64,000 nucleotides of DNA from Massariosphaeria phaeospora (lineage: Eukaryota; Ascomycota; Dothideomycetes; Pleosporales), in assembly GCA_011032825.1 (NCBI GenBank), contig JAADJZ010000016.1:868001-932000 (forward strand), given 5' to 3'. Made by a program: the position numbers and the translations under genes. Numbering within the stretch: position 1 is the first letter of the stretch; every line of letters begins with the position of its first letter. The notes beneath the pieces were generated by a model. That model did not search any database and had not been told where the DNA came from. It was given only the letters and a program-made list of their open reading frames with translations. Of this stretch, positions 1-12,189 are shown one piece after another.

Positions 1-1360
1 AGTATTGCAAGAACAAGTTTTATACGCTTTAAATTAAAGAACTACAAAAATAGAAAGTTGCAAACGCAGCAATAGCACAACAAAAGCTAACAAAAAAAAA
101 TATAGTTTGCAAATTAAGAAAATTACAGAAACCTACTTTAGCACTAGTGCAACGAAAAGAACTGTGTATACTACGCAGATAATAGAATTCTCGCTTAGCA
201 ATAGCTAAAATTACTATTATACGTTTTGCTCAAAGATAGCAAGTGTACAGTAGCAAAATGCTACGTACACAACTACGACAATTAGTTTAAAAACTACAGC
301 AGTAGCTGCAAATAAGCGTAGTATTACAATAAAAAATGTTAAACACACTAGTTTTGCAAGCATATTACAGAATAGTAGCTTATAAGTCTAAAAAACGAGG
401 ACTACTTAGAATGCAACAACGAATTATGTATAAAAAACTACGATACGTGCTAAGTAGCACAATAGCTTTTTTGCACTACAAAATGCACTATCTATAAGCT
501 ATAAAAAAATGCAACAAAATAAAATCTTAAAAACTAAAACTACGACAAATTTTTAAAGCTTTAGAAATGCTTCGCTAGCAAATGCAACTACTACGAGCAA
601 TAGAACATTTTAAAAAAACAAGCCTTAAAGGCTTTTTTAGCAAAAAACTAGCGAGCTACTAGACCTATAGTTAGAATAGTATAAGTACTTTTAGCACAAC
701 TGTACAAAGCGTACAAAAAACGCAACTAAAACAAAATTACATAAAAGTAAAAGCAAAAGTCGTAGGCTAAAAGCTTACTGCACTACTCAACAGCAAAGCT
801 GCCTAAACATTAGTCTCTTTTAAATAGGTAAAAAAAAACAGAATACTTTACTAAGTTAAGAATTAACTAATACAAACAGTGTTAGCTAATAGACAACTAC
901 TAAAATATAGAAACAGTTTAATTAACCTAAAAACTTAAAAAGTTAAGTTGAAAGTTGCGAGTATTAGGCACCAACAGTGTATTAATATTATAAACCTTAA
1001 AAGTTTTGACATGTATATTGAGTACAACTAGCTACAAAAACACAACTTTAACATTAATTAAAAAAACAAAACAATACGCAGCTAAAGGCTTAGAAAAAAA
1101 GTCGCTGTAGTACTACAAAATAGTTCGACAATTCAAAGCTTACCTAAGAATAAAAAAGTTAGTCTAATTTTACTTTACAAGATCGCAAGAATTTGTAATA
1201 AAAACTCTTAGCAAATAAGAGTTATATAGATACGACAAGTTGCGCTTTTAAAAATAAGCAAACCGCGATTCAACCTCTTTAAAAAACAAAAAAAAGAGTT
1301 TAAAAACTTTTTTACTAAATACTAAACAGAGTTTAAAAGCTTTTTTAAAAAAAACAAAAA

Positions 1361-2700
1361 GCACGACCTAGCAAACTACTAAAAATAAAATCACAAGATT
1401 ATTCTTAAAAAAGGAACAAAACTGCAACTAAGACTAATGTATCTCCTAACTTACAACTAGCAAAAGAAATTAAAGAAATACATTTAAAGAAATATCTAGC
1501 AAGAATATATACAACTAAGCGAGAGCTTAATAGCGTCGCTAATATTGTTTGTACTAAAGAAAAACAAAGAATTGAAACTATGCGTAGACTATCAACAGCT
1601 TAACAACGTTACACGAAAAAACTAATACCTACTACCGCTTATTTAAAAGCTTATAAATTAACTTTAAAAAGTAAAATAAATTACAAAACTTAACGTACGA
1701 AATAGATACTATTGCATTAGAATTGTAAAAGAGCACAAATAGTTAATAGCTTTCAAAACTTAATATAAACTCTATAAGTACTAGGTTATACTGTTTAAAT
1801 TAACTAATGCCTTAGCTACGTTTTAGGCTTTAATTAACAAAGCACTATACAAATACTTAGACATTTTTGTTATAGCGTACTTAAACGACGTATTAATATA
1901 CTCTAAAGAAACGCTCGAAGAACATTAAAAGCATGTTAAAAAAGTACTACAGAAGATAAAGCAGTACTAGCTATTACTTTACCTAAAGAAATGTAAATTT
2001 CACGTTACAAAAACTAGCTATTTAGAATTTATTATTTTAAAAGAAAGTATGTTTATAAACTCGAAGAAGATTTAGACTGTACAAAAATAGCTAACTTTCA
2101 AAATAGTAAAAAACGTGCAGTTTTTTTTAGAATTTGCTAACTTCTATTAAAAGTTTATTAAGAATTACTTTAAAACTACGACACTACTCTTAGAAGTTAC
2201 TAAAAAAAATAAAAAATTCAAATAAACAAAAACATAGGAACAAGCGTTTTAAGAACTTAAAAAGAAGTTTACTACAGCACTAATGCTACAAATGCACGAC
2301 TTAAAAAAAAAAACTTAAGTAAAAACCAATGCTTTAGACTACGCATTAAAAGCAATACTATTACAACAATGCAACAATAGGAAATAAAAACTAGTGTTCT
2401 ACTATTCTAGAAAGTTCTTAGGAGCAAAACTCAACTACAACGTTTACAATAAAAAGCTATTAGCAATAATAAACGCTTTTGAACAATAGAAAGCATAGCT
2501 AAAAAAAGCAAGGCATTAAGTACAAGTGTACTTAGATTATTAGAACCTTACTAGCTTTACTACAACTAAGAAATTAAACTAACAACAAGTTAGATAGGCC
2601 GAATTTATAGCAGATTACAACATTAAAATTTACTATTGCAAAGAAACTAACAATAGAGCTGCAAACGCGCTTAGTTGAAAATTAGATTTTATAGAAACTA
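1361..2700 (+). pseudogene. Reverse transcriptase–RNase H of element B (dead)
   Basis: Degenerate pol segment in shifting frames. Recognisable RT blocks are a LRLCVDY-like block (about 1575), a GLTNA-equivalent (about 1800) and YLNDVLIYS (about 1880). RNase H follows with KTNALDYA (about 2320) and the YYSRKFLGAKLNYNVYNKKL block (about 2400–2460). The changes are those expected of G-to-A and C-to-T transitions: Asp to Asn at the catalytic RT site, Glu to Lys, Pro to Leu, and many TAG codons. The frame runs into the 5-bp target site of element A at 2926 and resumes with integrase after 10322. Confidence 0.85.
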
Positions 2701-2930
2701 ACAAACTAGTTACGCACAACCTAGTATTACGACGAAACTCAAACGAAACTCTTAAATACAACTAACTGCGATTAGCTAAAATAGCTAGAGTTACAAGCAT
2801 CAAAGAAAGAATGCACTAAGAATAAAGCAAAGACGATTAGCAAAAATAAATAGTTACAAACAATACTTAAGCTATATAGCTTATTTAGAAATTACATGCT
2901 TTACAAGTATATAAACACTTAGAGATTAAC

Positions 2931-3151
2931 TATAAAACTACGTTTAATCGTAGGTTTAATAACACTTAAAATAGATTAATAGTATAGTAATAAAAATAGT
3001 ATATTCGTGTAAAAGAGACGAATCGCTGTCTTAGCAGCAATTTGGTGCGAGGTACTTTTAAAAGCTTTGCAAAGAACTAGTCTAGCTCGTTATAGCCTAC
3101 AGTAGCTATTAATCGAAAGAAAACAAATACGTAAAGCTACTCGGCTTTACA
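2931..3151 (-). repeat. 3' LTR of element A
   Basis: 221-bp terminal repeat. It begins TATAAAACTACG (TGTAAAACTGCG in the other copy, the differences being G to A) and ends GGCTTTACA. It pairs with 10097–10317 and, inverted, with the LTRs at 35836–36055 and 43280–43500. The outer flank TTAAC is the target duplication. Confidence 0.95.
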
Positions 3152-4179
3152 TTATTTTTCTCTTAAGAGCTCAAACGTTTTGTAAGCTAACTTTGTTTGA
3201 AATTCTTTAATAGAAGCTTATATAGGCTATTGTAAAGTAGAATAGCTCTCTAGAGCTTTATACCAATGCCTCGAACTAGTGCAAACTTAGGTAAAGTTAA
3301 AGTAAAAAAGCAGTAAAGTTTTTCTTAGTAAAGCTAGCGGTAAAGTGTACTGCCGGTAGAATCTAGCGAATTTTCGGCTTAGCAGCGAGTGCTGCCTATA
3401 GTTTTCTTATAGCCTGTACTAGCTCTTTTTAACTTTTATTCTTACATTAACTTTGCTAAATTCTTAGATTTGAAAATTGGTTAACGTTAGAATAGGTAAG
3501 TTGATTTAGGTTATAATAAGCTATTGTAGAGTGTTTGGTAGCTAACGGTGTAACTATTAGTTTTTCTTTCGCATATCAGCTTGCGTTAGCTTTTTCTTAG
3601 CTGCTTTAATTCTTTACTATCTAACATGAACATTACTAGGGTTAGTAATAATATTCTAGACAATAGCAACTTTACAGTGCACTTTTGCGCGCGTTGCGTT
3701 GCGTTCTAAAGCAATAAAAAGTACTATTACTTAGGCTAAGTAAAATGCTGCATGCTTGTTGTTAACAACTTTAACAAGCGTTTGTACTAAAAGTAGATTA
3801 TTAAAAATAACAAAAGCAAAGAGCATAGGTATTTAAAATGCTTCTAGTATTTTAATACAAACTAAAACTGCTATTTAGTGCGTATCTAAACTAGTTGAGA
3901 GCGTTATAAGCTATTCTAATTCTATATAAAGTACTAGAAAAGCTTCGAAATAAGTTAGAAAAAGTTGTGCTCGCTCTAAAGAAAGTTTGCAACAAGAGCT
4001 ATTTTGTAGTCGTTTCTAACCTCGCTTACAAGCCTCTGTCCTCTAGCGCGCCTAAAACTAAAAAAAAAAGTTTTTAAAACTTTTTGCTAGTTTAAAGCGT
4101 ACACTAACGATAAAGTAAAGCTTGCTATAATAAAAATAAGCAGAACTTGCAAGAACATTTCTAAAACGCTTAACAAGTA

Positions 4180-4990
4180 TGTGTTCTAACTTCTTAGAGT
4201 ATAGCAAAGCGCTAATTTAGTTTCTAGTTGCTAATATGCTCTCTACAGCGCGCACCTCTACTTTTACAATAAATCTACCAACTTTAATAAAAATCCTAAT
4301 GCTAAGGTTAAGCTAAATAGTTGCGTTTGTACTATTAAAGCTGCTGCTTTTCGGCAGAAGTATTTTAAGTAGTTGTTTAACTAGTTAGTAGCAACGAGGC
4401 TCTAAGAGAATGTTAAGCAAGCTAATACTTTGCGTAAAAAAGTATGTTAGCCTATTATAGGCTACTATAACTCGTGTTGACATATTCTAGTCTAAAAAAA
4501 CTTGCGTTGTTATTAATCTAGCAGCTAAAAGAAATCGCGAGCGCGCTTAGCTTTTTGCGAACTTTGCTAACGCAACTGCAAAGCGTGCAGTTAAAAAGAA
4601 CAAAGTACAAAAAAGTGTGCTTACAAAGAAAGTTAAGTTGCTTACAGCAAAGTTTATAAACTTTAGCTAAAAAGTTGTAAGTAGCTTAGTAGTTCCTAGC
4701 ATTAGATTGCGGCCTTTTAGGCTATTGTAGCGTTAAAGGTAGTTCTTTTGCTTGAATTAGTTTTTAAGCACAGCGTTAGCGTTTTAGAACTTTATTTCGG
4801 CGTAATAGAAGCTAATACCTAGTAGTTAGTGTAAAAGCAGTTCGCTCAAAAGTAGCATAGTTATGCATACATTTTTAAAACTTACTTTGTTTTTCTTTGC
4901 TGTAAAGTGTGCTACACTAGCTTATAATAGCACAAAGTAGCTCTCTTAACGCTATGCCTCGCGACAGTGAAATAATATATTATTTCTTTC
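4180..4990 (+). pseudogene. Antisense Cys-rich frame in the 3' region of element A
   Basis: Between integrase and 3' LTR of element A, the strand opposite to pol carries a long degraded coding-like stretch. Around 4541–4600 it reads RLAFCELC then stop then RNCKACS, a CX2CX3CX2C arrangement with Cys codons at 4556, 4565, 4577 and 4586. In the sister element the corresponding sequence near 41.85–41.89 kb (minus strand) has CAA (Gln) where this copy has TAA, so the frame was once open. It could encode a small zinc-binding accessory protein; function unknown. The call rests on two copies of one family, and frame continuity beyond the Cys motif is poor. Confidence 0.45.
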
Positions 4991-5599
4991 AAAAAAGTTC
5001 GTAACTTAGAAAATCTTAAAATTCTTTTAAAAATCTTAATGCTAACTATGCGTTAAGTAGCAAAGTAAAACGTGTTAACTATTCTCTTTCTAAAAGCACA
5101 TTGCCTAAAGTGCGTTTTTTATTTTTTTTGCTACAGATATTTTTTCTTTTTTAAAAATTGTTAAGTGCATTTGCACTTATATTCGGCTTAGGTTCTTAAG
5201 AGTTTTTATTATCTAAGTATTTTTTTTATTTAACGAGGTACTCTTAAGTGCCAACCGAAGATTTTTTTTTATTAAGCACTTTTTTAACGTAGTACACGTT
5301 GTTTCTAAAAGTGCGCAAAGTATCTACTAAAAGCTCGCTTTAAAAGAGTATTAACTTTTTCTAGTTGTAAAGTTTTAACAGAGATACGTAAAAGACTAGA
5401 TAAACACTTTTTAGTTTAAAAAAGTCTACTCGGTACGCGTTGGTGCTAATCTAGTTTACAATAGTGCCTAGCTCTACGTACTTCTAGTTAAGCTTCTTTT
5501 TTAGCTTAGTAGATTTCATGTAGCAGTTTAAAATTAGCACCTAGTTACTTTGCTTTAGCAAAATGTGCTTTCTACGCTTGTTAGAATACTTTTTCTAAT

Positions 5600-8000
5600 A
5601 AGCGTTTGCAGTTTTAATCTTGCGCTAGCATTTAACTTAAAAAGCAATTATGTAAACTGCTATGCTTGTTTTTATAAACAACTGTCTATTACTAAAAAGC
5701 ATTTTAAGCTAATCTAGAGCCTTTGGAAACGCTTTGTAGTACGCTACGAAAGAAGTAATTTTTGTAGTTACGTATTAGCTATTGTTGTACGCGAACTTCG
5801 CTACTAGTAGCTACACAGTTTAATTGTTCTATTTAAAGCAACAGTAACATCGAAAGTACTATTCTAGCGTTTGATTTTGTTTTTTAGTTTAACTATTCGT
5901 TTGAGAGTAATAAGTAAAAGAGAAAACGCTTATTAAGCTAAAATAGTAGCAGAAGCTGTTCTAGAACTTTGAGTTTATAATAAAACTTTAGTCTAAGATA
6001 ACGTTCTTTAGAACGCTGTAAAGTTTTACAATTTTCTTTATTTAAACTATTGCAAAGTTCTTTGCTGTTTAGTTAGCGCGAGCTAGAATATAGTAGGCTA
6101 TTTTAGTTAAGCAGTTTACTACAACGAGAATAGAGTTGTATACTTGCTTTATATACTTTAATAGTAAAAGTTTTGTAATAAAGTCTATTGTAACATTACA
6201 CTACAAGCTATTAAGCGCTAGCAAAAGTATAAAAAGTTTGTAAAAGCTGTATTTAGCTGCTACTAATTTGCAACACTTTAGACAGTCGTTGTAGTACTCT
6301 TTAACGTTTTTTTTTATTTCTTTCTACTCGTATCGGCGTTTAACTTTCTCTAAAGTTTTCTTAACGCCGAAGTAGCTAGCTATTAAGCTGTTATAACATT
6401 TCTAGAAAGCTTTTGCTTTCTCTTTCGTTGTATTAAAGTAGATTTTATTTAACTACTTTGTTATAGCTAGTTCTAGTTTATTTTAAGCTACTATAGGCTC
6501 TACTAGTCTAAACTCGTTTTCTAAGTTAAAGTCTAAGTCTAAGTCTAAAGAGTTCGCAGAATTGCTTACTAGATTACCTAAAAGAACTTTATTCTTTAAA
6601 AAAGTTAGCAAGCTTGGTTTTTTTGCAAGTTAGCTAGCTAATCTTGTAATTGCTGCTACTAGAGCGGGCTTACTGTAAACACTACAAGTTATTAAAGCTC
6701 GTAATAGATCTACGTAGATTTTATTGCTTTTCTGCGCAAAAGCATAAACTTCTTTTATATAGTCTAGTCGTTAGAAAAGGCTATTAGCTAGATTTGTCTT
6801 TTTAAGTTGATAAATTATAACGAAGTTGTACTCTGTTAACTTTTTGTAAGCGCAAACTTAATAATAATTTAGAGTTTTTGTTTTTATAAACTATTGTAGG
6901 TTATTGTAGTTTATATAGAGATTAAACGAGATACCTAAAAAAAAATAGTAAAAGTGTAACAAACTTTTGTTAATTGCTAACAGCTTTTTATTATAAGTAT
7001 TGTAATTGTACTTCGCCTTGTTTATTTTCTGCGAGAAGAAACCGATTAGGCGCTAATGCGCACTTTTTTCGCTGTTTTTACCGTTAGAAACTTTTTAGCT
7101 TAGAATTTTACTAATAGCGCTTTTAGAAACGTTAGTTTTGAGCTTTGTAAGCCGTTCTGCTTTATAATAAGCTAGAATAAAAACATCGAAAAAAGCACTT
7201 TTAAGTTTTCTAAACGCTTTCTTAGCTTTAGTTCTAAAGTTAATTTGCTAGCTTTTTTCTTTTCTTCGAGCGTGCTTGCTTTAGGCTGCTTTTAGCTTCT
7301 TTTAAGTTAGTTTAGTTAATAGTAAAGCAAGCTTAGAGAACTTGGCGATAAAGCGCCGATAATAGTTTATAAAGCTTATAAATACTCGAATATTTCAAAC
7401 CGTGTTTGGCATTAGCTACTCTTAGATTGTTTTAATTCGTTCTAGGTTTATTTTAACTCTTTCTAGGTATACAATGTAACCTAGGTACTTTGTCTACCGT
7501 ATGTGCTACTCGCACTTACTAAGCTTTAAGTATAGCTTTGCTTTACGCAAACGTTAAAAAACTTCTTTAACCTAGCTTACATAGGCTTCTTTTATGTTAA
7601 AAAACACTAGAATGTTGTTAAAGTATACAATGCAAGTTACGTTAACTAACTTAGCAAAAGCTTAGTTAATGTAAGCTTAGAATGCTGCAAAAGCATTTGT
7701 AAAACTAAATAGCATAACAAAGTACTCAAAATGCCTATATCGAGTTCTAAAAGCTATTTTCTATTTGTTTTTTTTTTTAATCTAGATTTTGTAATAGGCT
7801 TTACGGATGTTAAGCTTAGTGTAGACTTTCGCCTTAGCTAACCTCTCTAAGAACTTTGCAATAAAAAGCAAAAGATAACGATTTTTAATTGTAATTTTGT
7901 TAAGGCTTCAATAGTCAACGCAAAGCTTTAAAGTGCCGTTTTTTTTTTTTGCAAAAAGAATTAGCGCACTAGCTAAAAACTTTAAGCGCTTTATTTATTT
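5600..8000 (-). pseudogene. RT–RNase H–integrase of element A (dead)
   Basis: The minus strand carries the same pol blocks as the sister element (plus strand, 38.28–40.6 kb): RT with a YFNNILVFSNT-like catalytic block (about 7590–7625), an RNase H segment near 7.0 kb, then an integrase zinc finger and core at about 5.6–6.4 kb. Stops occur every few codons, so it is assigned by similarity to the sister copy and to gypsy pol, not by an open frame. Confidence 0.75.
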
Positions 8001-8402
8001 TCTATTAAAGTACTTGTCTACGTATTTGCAAAAATGCTTTAATTCTGCTATTAACATGTTGTACAAAGGTTAATGCAAAAGAGTTGTACTAAGCTAGAGT
8101 TTAATCGCGAGATTCTGCTCTTTATAAAACGCTATTACTAACGAGCTATCAAAGCTCGCTACGTTTTAGTACTTCTAATATTTAAGTTGCAAACTAGAGT
8201 CTTGCTTTTTTTAGTTGCTTACTTTGAAAAGTGCACTAATTAAACAAACATAAAGCTTTGCATTAGAACTATTTAAAGTTTAAACAAACTTTGCTGCGTT
8301 TTCTATAGCTACTTTGGCATAGTTTAGTCTATTTAGGTCTTTTATGCTTCTAAAGAGCATGCAGCAACGCGAATAGTTTAACTTTAGCTAAAACTAATCT
8401 AT

Positions 8403-8717
8403 TCAAAAGAGTTCGAAATACATCGAAAGCTTTTTAAAATTAGCTACTACGAAAAGAATTCTATAGGTCTGTACTTTGCCTTTAGAGTTTATAATGCAAA
8501 CTTCTACTACAGTACAACTATAGATAGTGTAACCTAATTCACTTAGCAATATAAAAAGAATATTAAAAATTAGTTTAAGTACTAGATTCTGTTCTTTCGC
8601 TACGACAGCTAAAAGAACATTAAAATAAGCTCTACTATCTACGATTGCTTTTAAGTTTTTAAAACTCTTAATCTTTGCTAACGCAGTAAGAAACGTTGAG
8701 TTTTTGCTCGTTAGCAT
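8403..8717 (-). pseudogene. Retropepsin-like protease fragment of element A
   Basis: Surviving 104-codon stretch. Residues 24–32 read LKAIVDSRA, corresponding to the AxIDSGA-type catalytic loop of gypsy proteases with Gly changed to Arg. It is nearly identical to 37434–37757 of the sister element, differing by only a handful of residues, which confirms the family. The catalytic Asp remains but flanking residues are mutated and the frame closes at both ends, so it is a remnant of a once continuous gag-pol. Confidence 0.75.
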
Positions 8718-8779
8718 TTTACAAAAAGTGCCTACTTTCTTTAACTATAACAAGTTAATATAAGCTACAAAGTAAAAGG

Positions 8780-9010
8780 CTAATTCTTTAAGCCTTTGCT
8801 TTTTCTTTTTTTTTTTTTTAAGTAAGCGTTTTTCTTTGCTTTATTAGAGTAAGTAGAAATAAAATAGCTTAGTTTGTTACATGCGTAGCAAACTGGCTCG
8901 TTAAAGCTTTTGTTTTTTTTGTTATTGCTTCTTTTAGGTTTAAAGCAGCTGTTGCGTTTCTTTTTGTGCTGTTTAGTATTAGAATAAGTTAATCTATGTT
9001 CTATTAGCAA
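8780..9010 (-). pseudogene. Gag nucleocapsid (zinc knuckle) fragment of element A
   Basis: 76-codon Lys-rich stretch whose middle reads PVCYACNKLSYFISTY. This is a CX2CX4(H)X4(C) knuckle whose His and last Cys positions are now Tyr, as C-to-T/G-to-A changes would give. It lies directly upstream of the protease, as in gypsy gag. The sister copy is at 37142–37363. Confidence 0.75.
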
Positions 9011-10096
9011 CGCGAGTTGCTTCTTGTTTTTTTTAGTTTTCTTTTAGATTTTACTATCTTGTTAGAGGTTACAATAGATTTAATTAGCTTTTTGCTCTAC
9101 TTAGTAGAAAGTAGTGCAACTTTGCAGCGAAAAGTAACGTAGTTGCTTTTTTACTTCTTTAAGAAGTGCCGCGGTGAAGTTCGCTGCTATGCTAAATAAG
9201 CTTATTTAGTTAATTTTAGTTTAAAAAAGTTAAAGAAGTAAGAGTAAGTTAAAAAGAGTTTAAAATAGCTTTTAACGTAAAGCTTTAATAGAATTGTATA
9301 CTTACTACTTACGTTTCTTAAAAGTGCTTAAAGCACTTAACATTTGTTTTTTAAGCAATGCCTAAGTAGAGAACTATAAAGAAAATTGTATTCTTTTATA
9401 AATCTTATAAGTTTTCTAGAGCGTACAAAAGTTTTTAGTAACGTACGTTAACTTAAAAGAAACCTTTTAAAGTTTGCTAAAAAAGTTAAAGCTTTTTGTG
9501 TAGTAGCCTTTGCAATTGCGAACTTATTAGTTGTAGTTTGCGCAATTTTTCTTTAAATAGCAGTGCGGTAGCTTAGAGCGAGGCAAATTAACTTAGTTGA
9601 AAATAGTTTAAGCGAGTGCTAGCACAACTAGTTGCCTAATAGCTTTAGCAAGCGCCGTTTTGTTTTCGTTCTAGTATAGAGCTTTTAAAGCTTTAAAGCA
9701 AATAAGTTCTATACGATTCTACTTATTCTGCTACTAAGTTTTTAGCTTGTCGAAAGCTCGCTTTATAAAGAGGTTTGATAGTGCGTTGTTATTCTTATTA
9801 TTTAAAAGTAAAGTGTTGAGATTTTTTTTGAAGCGAACTAGGTTATTCTAGCCTAGTTTAACGCTAGAAGCGCAACTACGCTCTAAAACGTTAGCACTAT
9901 TACTAATTTAAACTTCTTTATTAGCATTTTTATTCTATTCGGTTTTATTTACGACTAGAAGTTGAGAAGTGCTTAGTTGCATAATAGAACTTTTATTTAG
10001 GTGTCTTAGAAGCAACGTAGCTTAATTGTTAAATAAACTAGACATTGTAAACGAGGTAATCGATCTATTAAAAGTATTTTAATAAAGCGATTTGAA

Positions 10097-10317
10097 TGTA
10101 AAACTGCGTTTAATCGTAAGTTTAATAACACTTAAAATAGATTAATAGTATAGTAATAAAGATAGTATATTCGTGTAAAAGAAACGAATTGCTGTTTTAG
10201 CAGCAATTCGGTGCGAGGTACTTTTAAAAGCTTTGCAAAGAACTAGTCTAGCTCGTTATAGCCTATAGTAGCTATTAATCGAAAAGAAACAAATACGTAA
10301 AGCTACTCGGCCTTACA
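10097..10317 (-). repeat. 5' LTR of element A
   Basis: 221 bp, starting TGTAAAACTGCG and ending GGCCTTACA on the plus strand. It is the least mutated of the four LTR copies. On the element's own strand the next bases are TTCAAATCGCTT, shared with the sister element (TTCAAATTGCTT at 36056); this is where a primer-binding site should be, but it does not show the usual TGG start. Confidence 0.95.
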
Positions 10318-10322
10318 TTAAC

Positions 10323-11570
10323 AAAATAGTTCAACGAATTTTAAACGAGTACTTAATGCTCTACGTACGAAACACGGTTTAGAAAGTAGTAAGTAACTAT
10401 TTAGATTATTTAAAAAACAAACCTAAGAGACACAAGCTCTACGAACTACTTTAACTACTAGAACTACTCGCACGCTTATAGATTAGCGTTACAATAGATT
10501 TTATAGTAAAGTTTTTGAAATTGTTAGAACCTAGATTAGCACGGCTATGCAACTCGATTTTGGTAATCGTAGATTAATTAACCAAAGAATTACATTTCGT
10601 ACCAACAAAAGAATTAATTATAGTAGAAGAAATAGCTTACGAGGTTACAAAAGCACTTATTGCTAATTACAAATTGCTAGAACAGTTTATTACTAATAGA
10701 AACAAGCTTTTTATATTAAAGTTTTAGAATACGTTTCTAGCCTAGTTAGAAGTTGCGAAAAAGCTATTAACAAGCTTTTACTCGCAAACAAATAGACAAA
10801 CAGAACAAACGAATTAAATACTAAAATAGTACCTACGAATGTACACTAACAAGCTGTAGAACAACTAAGTTAAACTTTTGCTAACAGCACAATTGGCATA
10901 CAATAGCACGAAGTTTACGACGATAAAACACTCGCTATACTACGCAAACTATAGATATAAGCTAGTAGCTTATCGAAATCTAAAGAATATTGAAAGCATT
11001 TTGCTAGCAGCGAATAACAAGGCTTTTAGAATGCAAAAATTATACAACGAATTAAGCTAACGAATTGCTTAAAAGAACTTTACGATAGCTAAGTTAGCAA
11101 ACAAGAAAAAACTTAAGAAACCAACTTTTAAAAAAGGGAATAGAGTTTTTCTCGTACGAAAAAACCTAAAAACTAAACGACTATGCAACAAGCTAAACAA
11201 CTTCCAAATAAAACTATTTAAAATCTTAAAAGTTAAAAGACTTGTATTATTTAAACTATAGCTACTTACAAGCATGCGCATACACCTAGTTTTTTACAAA
11301 TTACTTCTTAAACTAGCACTACTAAACGCCGAAGTAGCAACTAATATCGAACTCGAAAACGAAAAGTACGAAGTTGAGAAAGTTAAAGACCTACAGAAGC
11401 TTAAACGTTAGTAGAAATACTTAGTCAAATAGCAAGAATAGCTAGAAAGCTAGAACATATAGAAACTAATACGAAATTTTACGAACTGCAAGGAATTAGT
11501 GCAAGCATATTACTAGCGAAATTTAGAAGCAGAGAATCCAAGTTCTCTAAAAAAGCAGAAAAATCAAAAA
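10323..11570 (+). pseudogene. Integrase and chromodomain of element B (dead)
   Basis: Resumes the plus-strand pol after element A. Integrase core blocks are VTIDFIVKFL (about 10490), the FITNRNKLF catalytic-Asp block (now Asn, about 10630), SFYSQTNRQTEQTN (HPQTDGQTERTN in the family, about 10770) and an open stretch 10878–11060 beginning MLTAQLAYNSTKF. From about 11330 comes a C-terminal chromodomain: NIELENEKYEVEKVKDL, then a KYLVK block and ENPSS. The chromodomain directs chromoviruses to methylated-histone chromatin. Many stops; dead. Confidence 0.85.
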
Positions 11571-11828
11571 AAAAAAAAAAGCGAGTAGAGAAGAGTTAGT
11601 TTGTAACTAGCCTAGGTTAGTTGAAAGCAAGTTAAGTAGTAGTAGTACAAAACTATTAATAGAAGCTATACTCTTAGAACTAGAAAGCACGCTTAACTAT
11701 GCGCTCTTAAGACTTTTTATCTTTTCAATCGAAGCAAGCTTTTAAGCAAACAACTTCTTTTCTTTATTAGTAGCAGCATTAAGTTGATTTTAGAGATTAA
11801 GCTTGCGACGCTCTACAGCGCGAAGCTT

Positions 11829-12092
11829 CTAACGCAAAACCCGCTGTTTCTTAGCAACAGCAGCAAACTCTTCTTTAGACAGAAAGAAAAAATACTTAAA
11901 ACCTAACGATATACAGTTAACACAAGTTCCTTTAGGCAAAAGAAAATACTTTAGACTTTTTAACAAACAGCAACGGCACGGCTTTGCAACAAAGTAATTT
12001 ATTGTACAAAAACAAGCAAGACGATTGTAACAGCAACTAGTTAATTTTGCAACTTTAGGCATAGTTAAACTTAGAAACTTAAAGAAATACAA
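11829..12092 (-). CDS. Antisense Cys-rich small ORF in the 3' region of element B
   Basis: 87-codon ORF opposite to pol, between chromodomain and presumed 3' LTR. Met11 (MPKVAKLTS) is a more likely start than the first codon. Nine cysteines lie at residues 20, 21, 27, 29, 39, 41, 42, 57 and 60, with a CX2C pair (57–60) and a C-x-CC cluster, suggesting a small metal-binding fold. Coding-like sequence (KEEFAAVAKKQRVLR) reaches the end of the frame and probably continued past the present stop. It has few stops compared with the sense frames of the same element. I do not recognise the family. It may be an element-encoded antisense protein or a captured host gene. Confidence 0.4.
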   Translation of the reverse strand: MYFFKFLSLTMPKVAKLTSCCYNRLACFCTINYFVAKPCRCCLLKSLKYFLLPKGTCVNCISLGFKYFFFLSKEEFAAVAKKQRVLR

Positions 12093-12189
12093 AAGAAAGC
12101 TACGACACGATAGAAATTAGAGTTAACTTACTTTTATACGAAACAGCACTTTTAATGCAAAGCACAAAACAAACTAGCACAGCATAGTA

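Larger units (their letters stand above)
2931..10317 (-). mobile_element. Ty3/gypsy LTR retrotransposon (element A), full length, RIP-degraded
   Basis: Complete 7.4-kb element on the minus strand, inserted in element B. Both LTRs are 221 bp, and TTAAC is duplicated exactly at 2926–2930 and 10318–10322. Reading right to left: 5' LTR, gag zinc knuckle (about 8880), protease (8403–8717), RT (about 7.5–8.0 kb), RNase H, integrase (about 5.6–6.4 kb), a region of about 2 kb with an open frame on the opposite strand, a purine-rich tract (about 3152–3166) and the 3' LTR. It is the same family as 35836–43500, which lies in the opposite orientation: protease and zinc-knuckle ORFs match almost residue for residue. 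Confidence 0.93.
1..11570 (+). mobile_element. Ty3/gypsy chromovirus remnant (element B), RIP-degraded, interrupted
   Basis: Plus-strand LTR retrotransposon that enters from the left edge and is split by element A at 2931–10317. The order RT, RNase H, (insertion), integrase, chromodomain is that of a Ty3/gypsy chromovirus. Before the insertion I can read RT with the block YLNDVLIYSK (about 1879–1908; the usual second-position Asp is Asn) and RNase H with KTNALDYAL (about 2320). After it come an integrase core and a C-terminal chromodomain. Every domain is full of TAG/TAA codons where Gln or Trp is expected, so nothing is functional. The gag/protease part should lie in 1–1350 but I cannot recognise it there. 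The 3' LTR probably lies near 12.2–12.48 kb. Confidence 0.85.
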
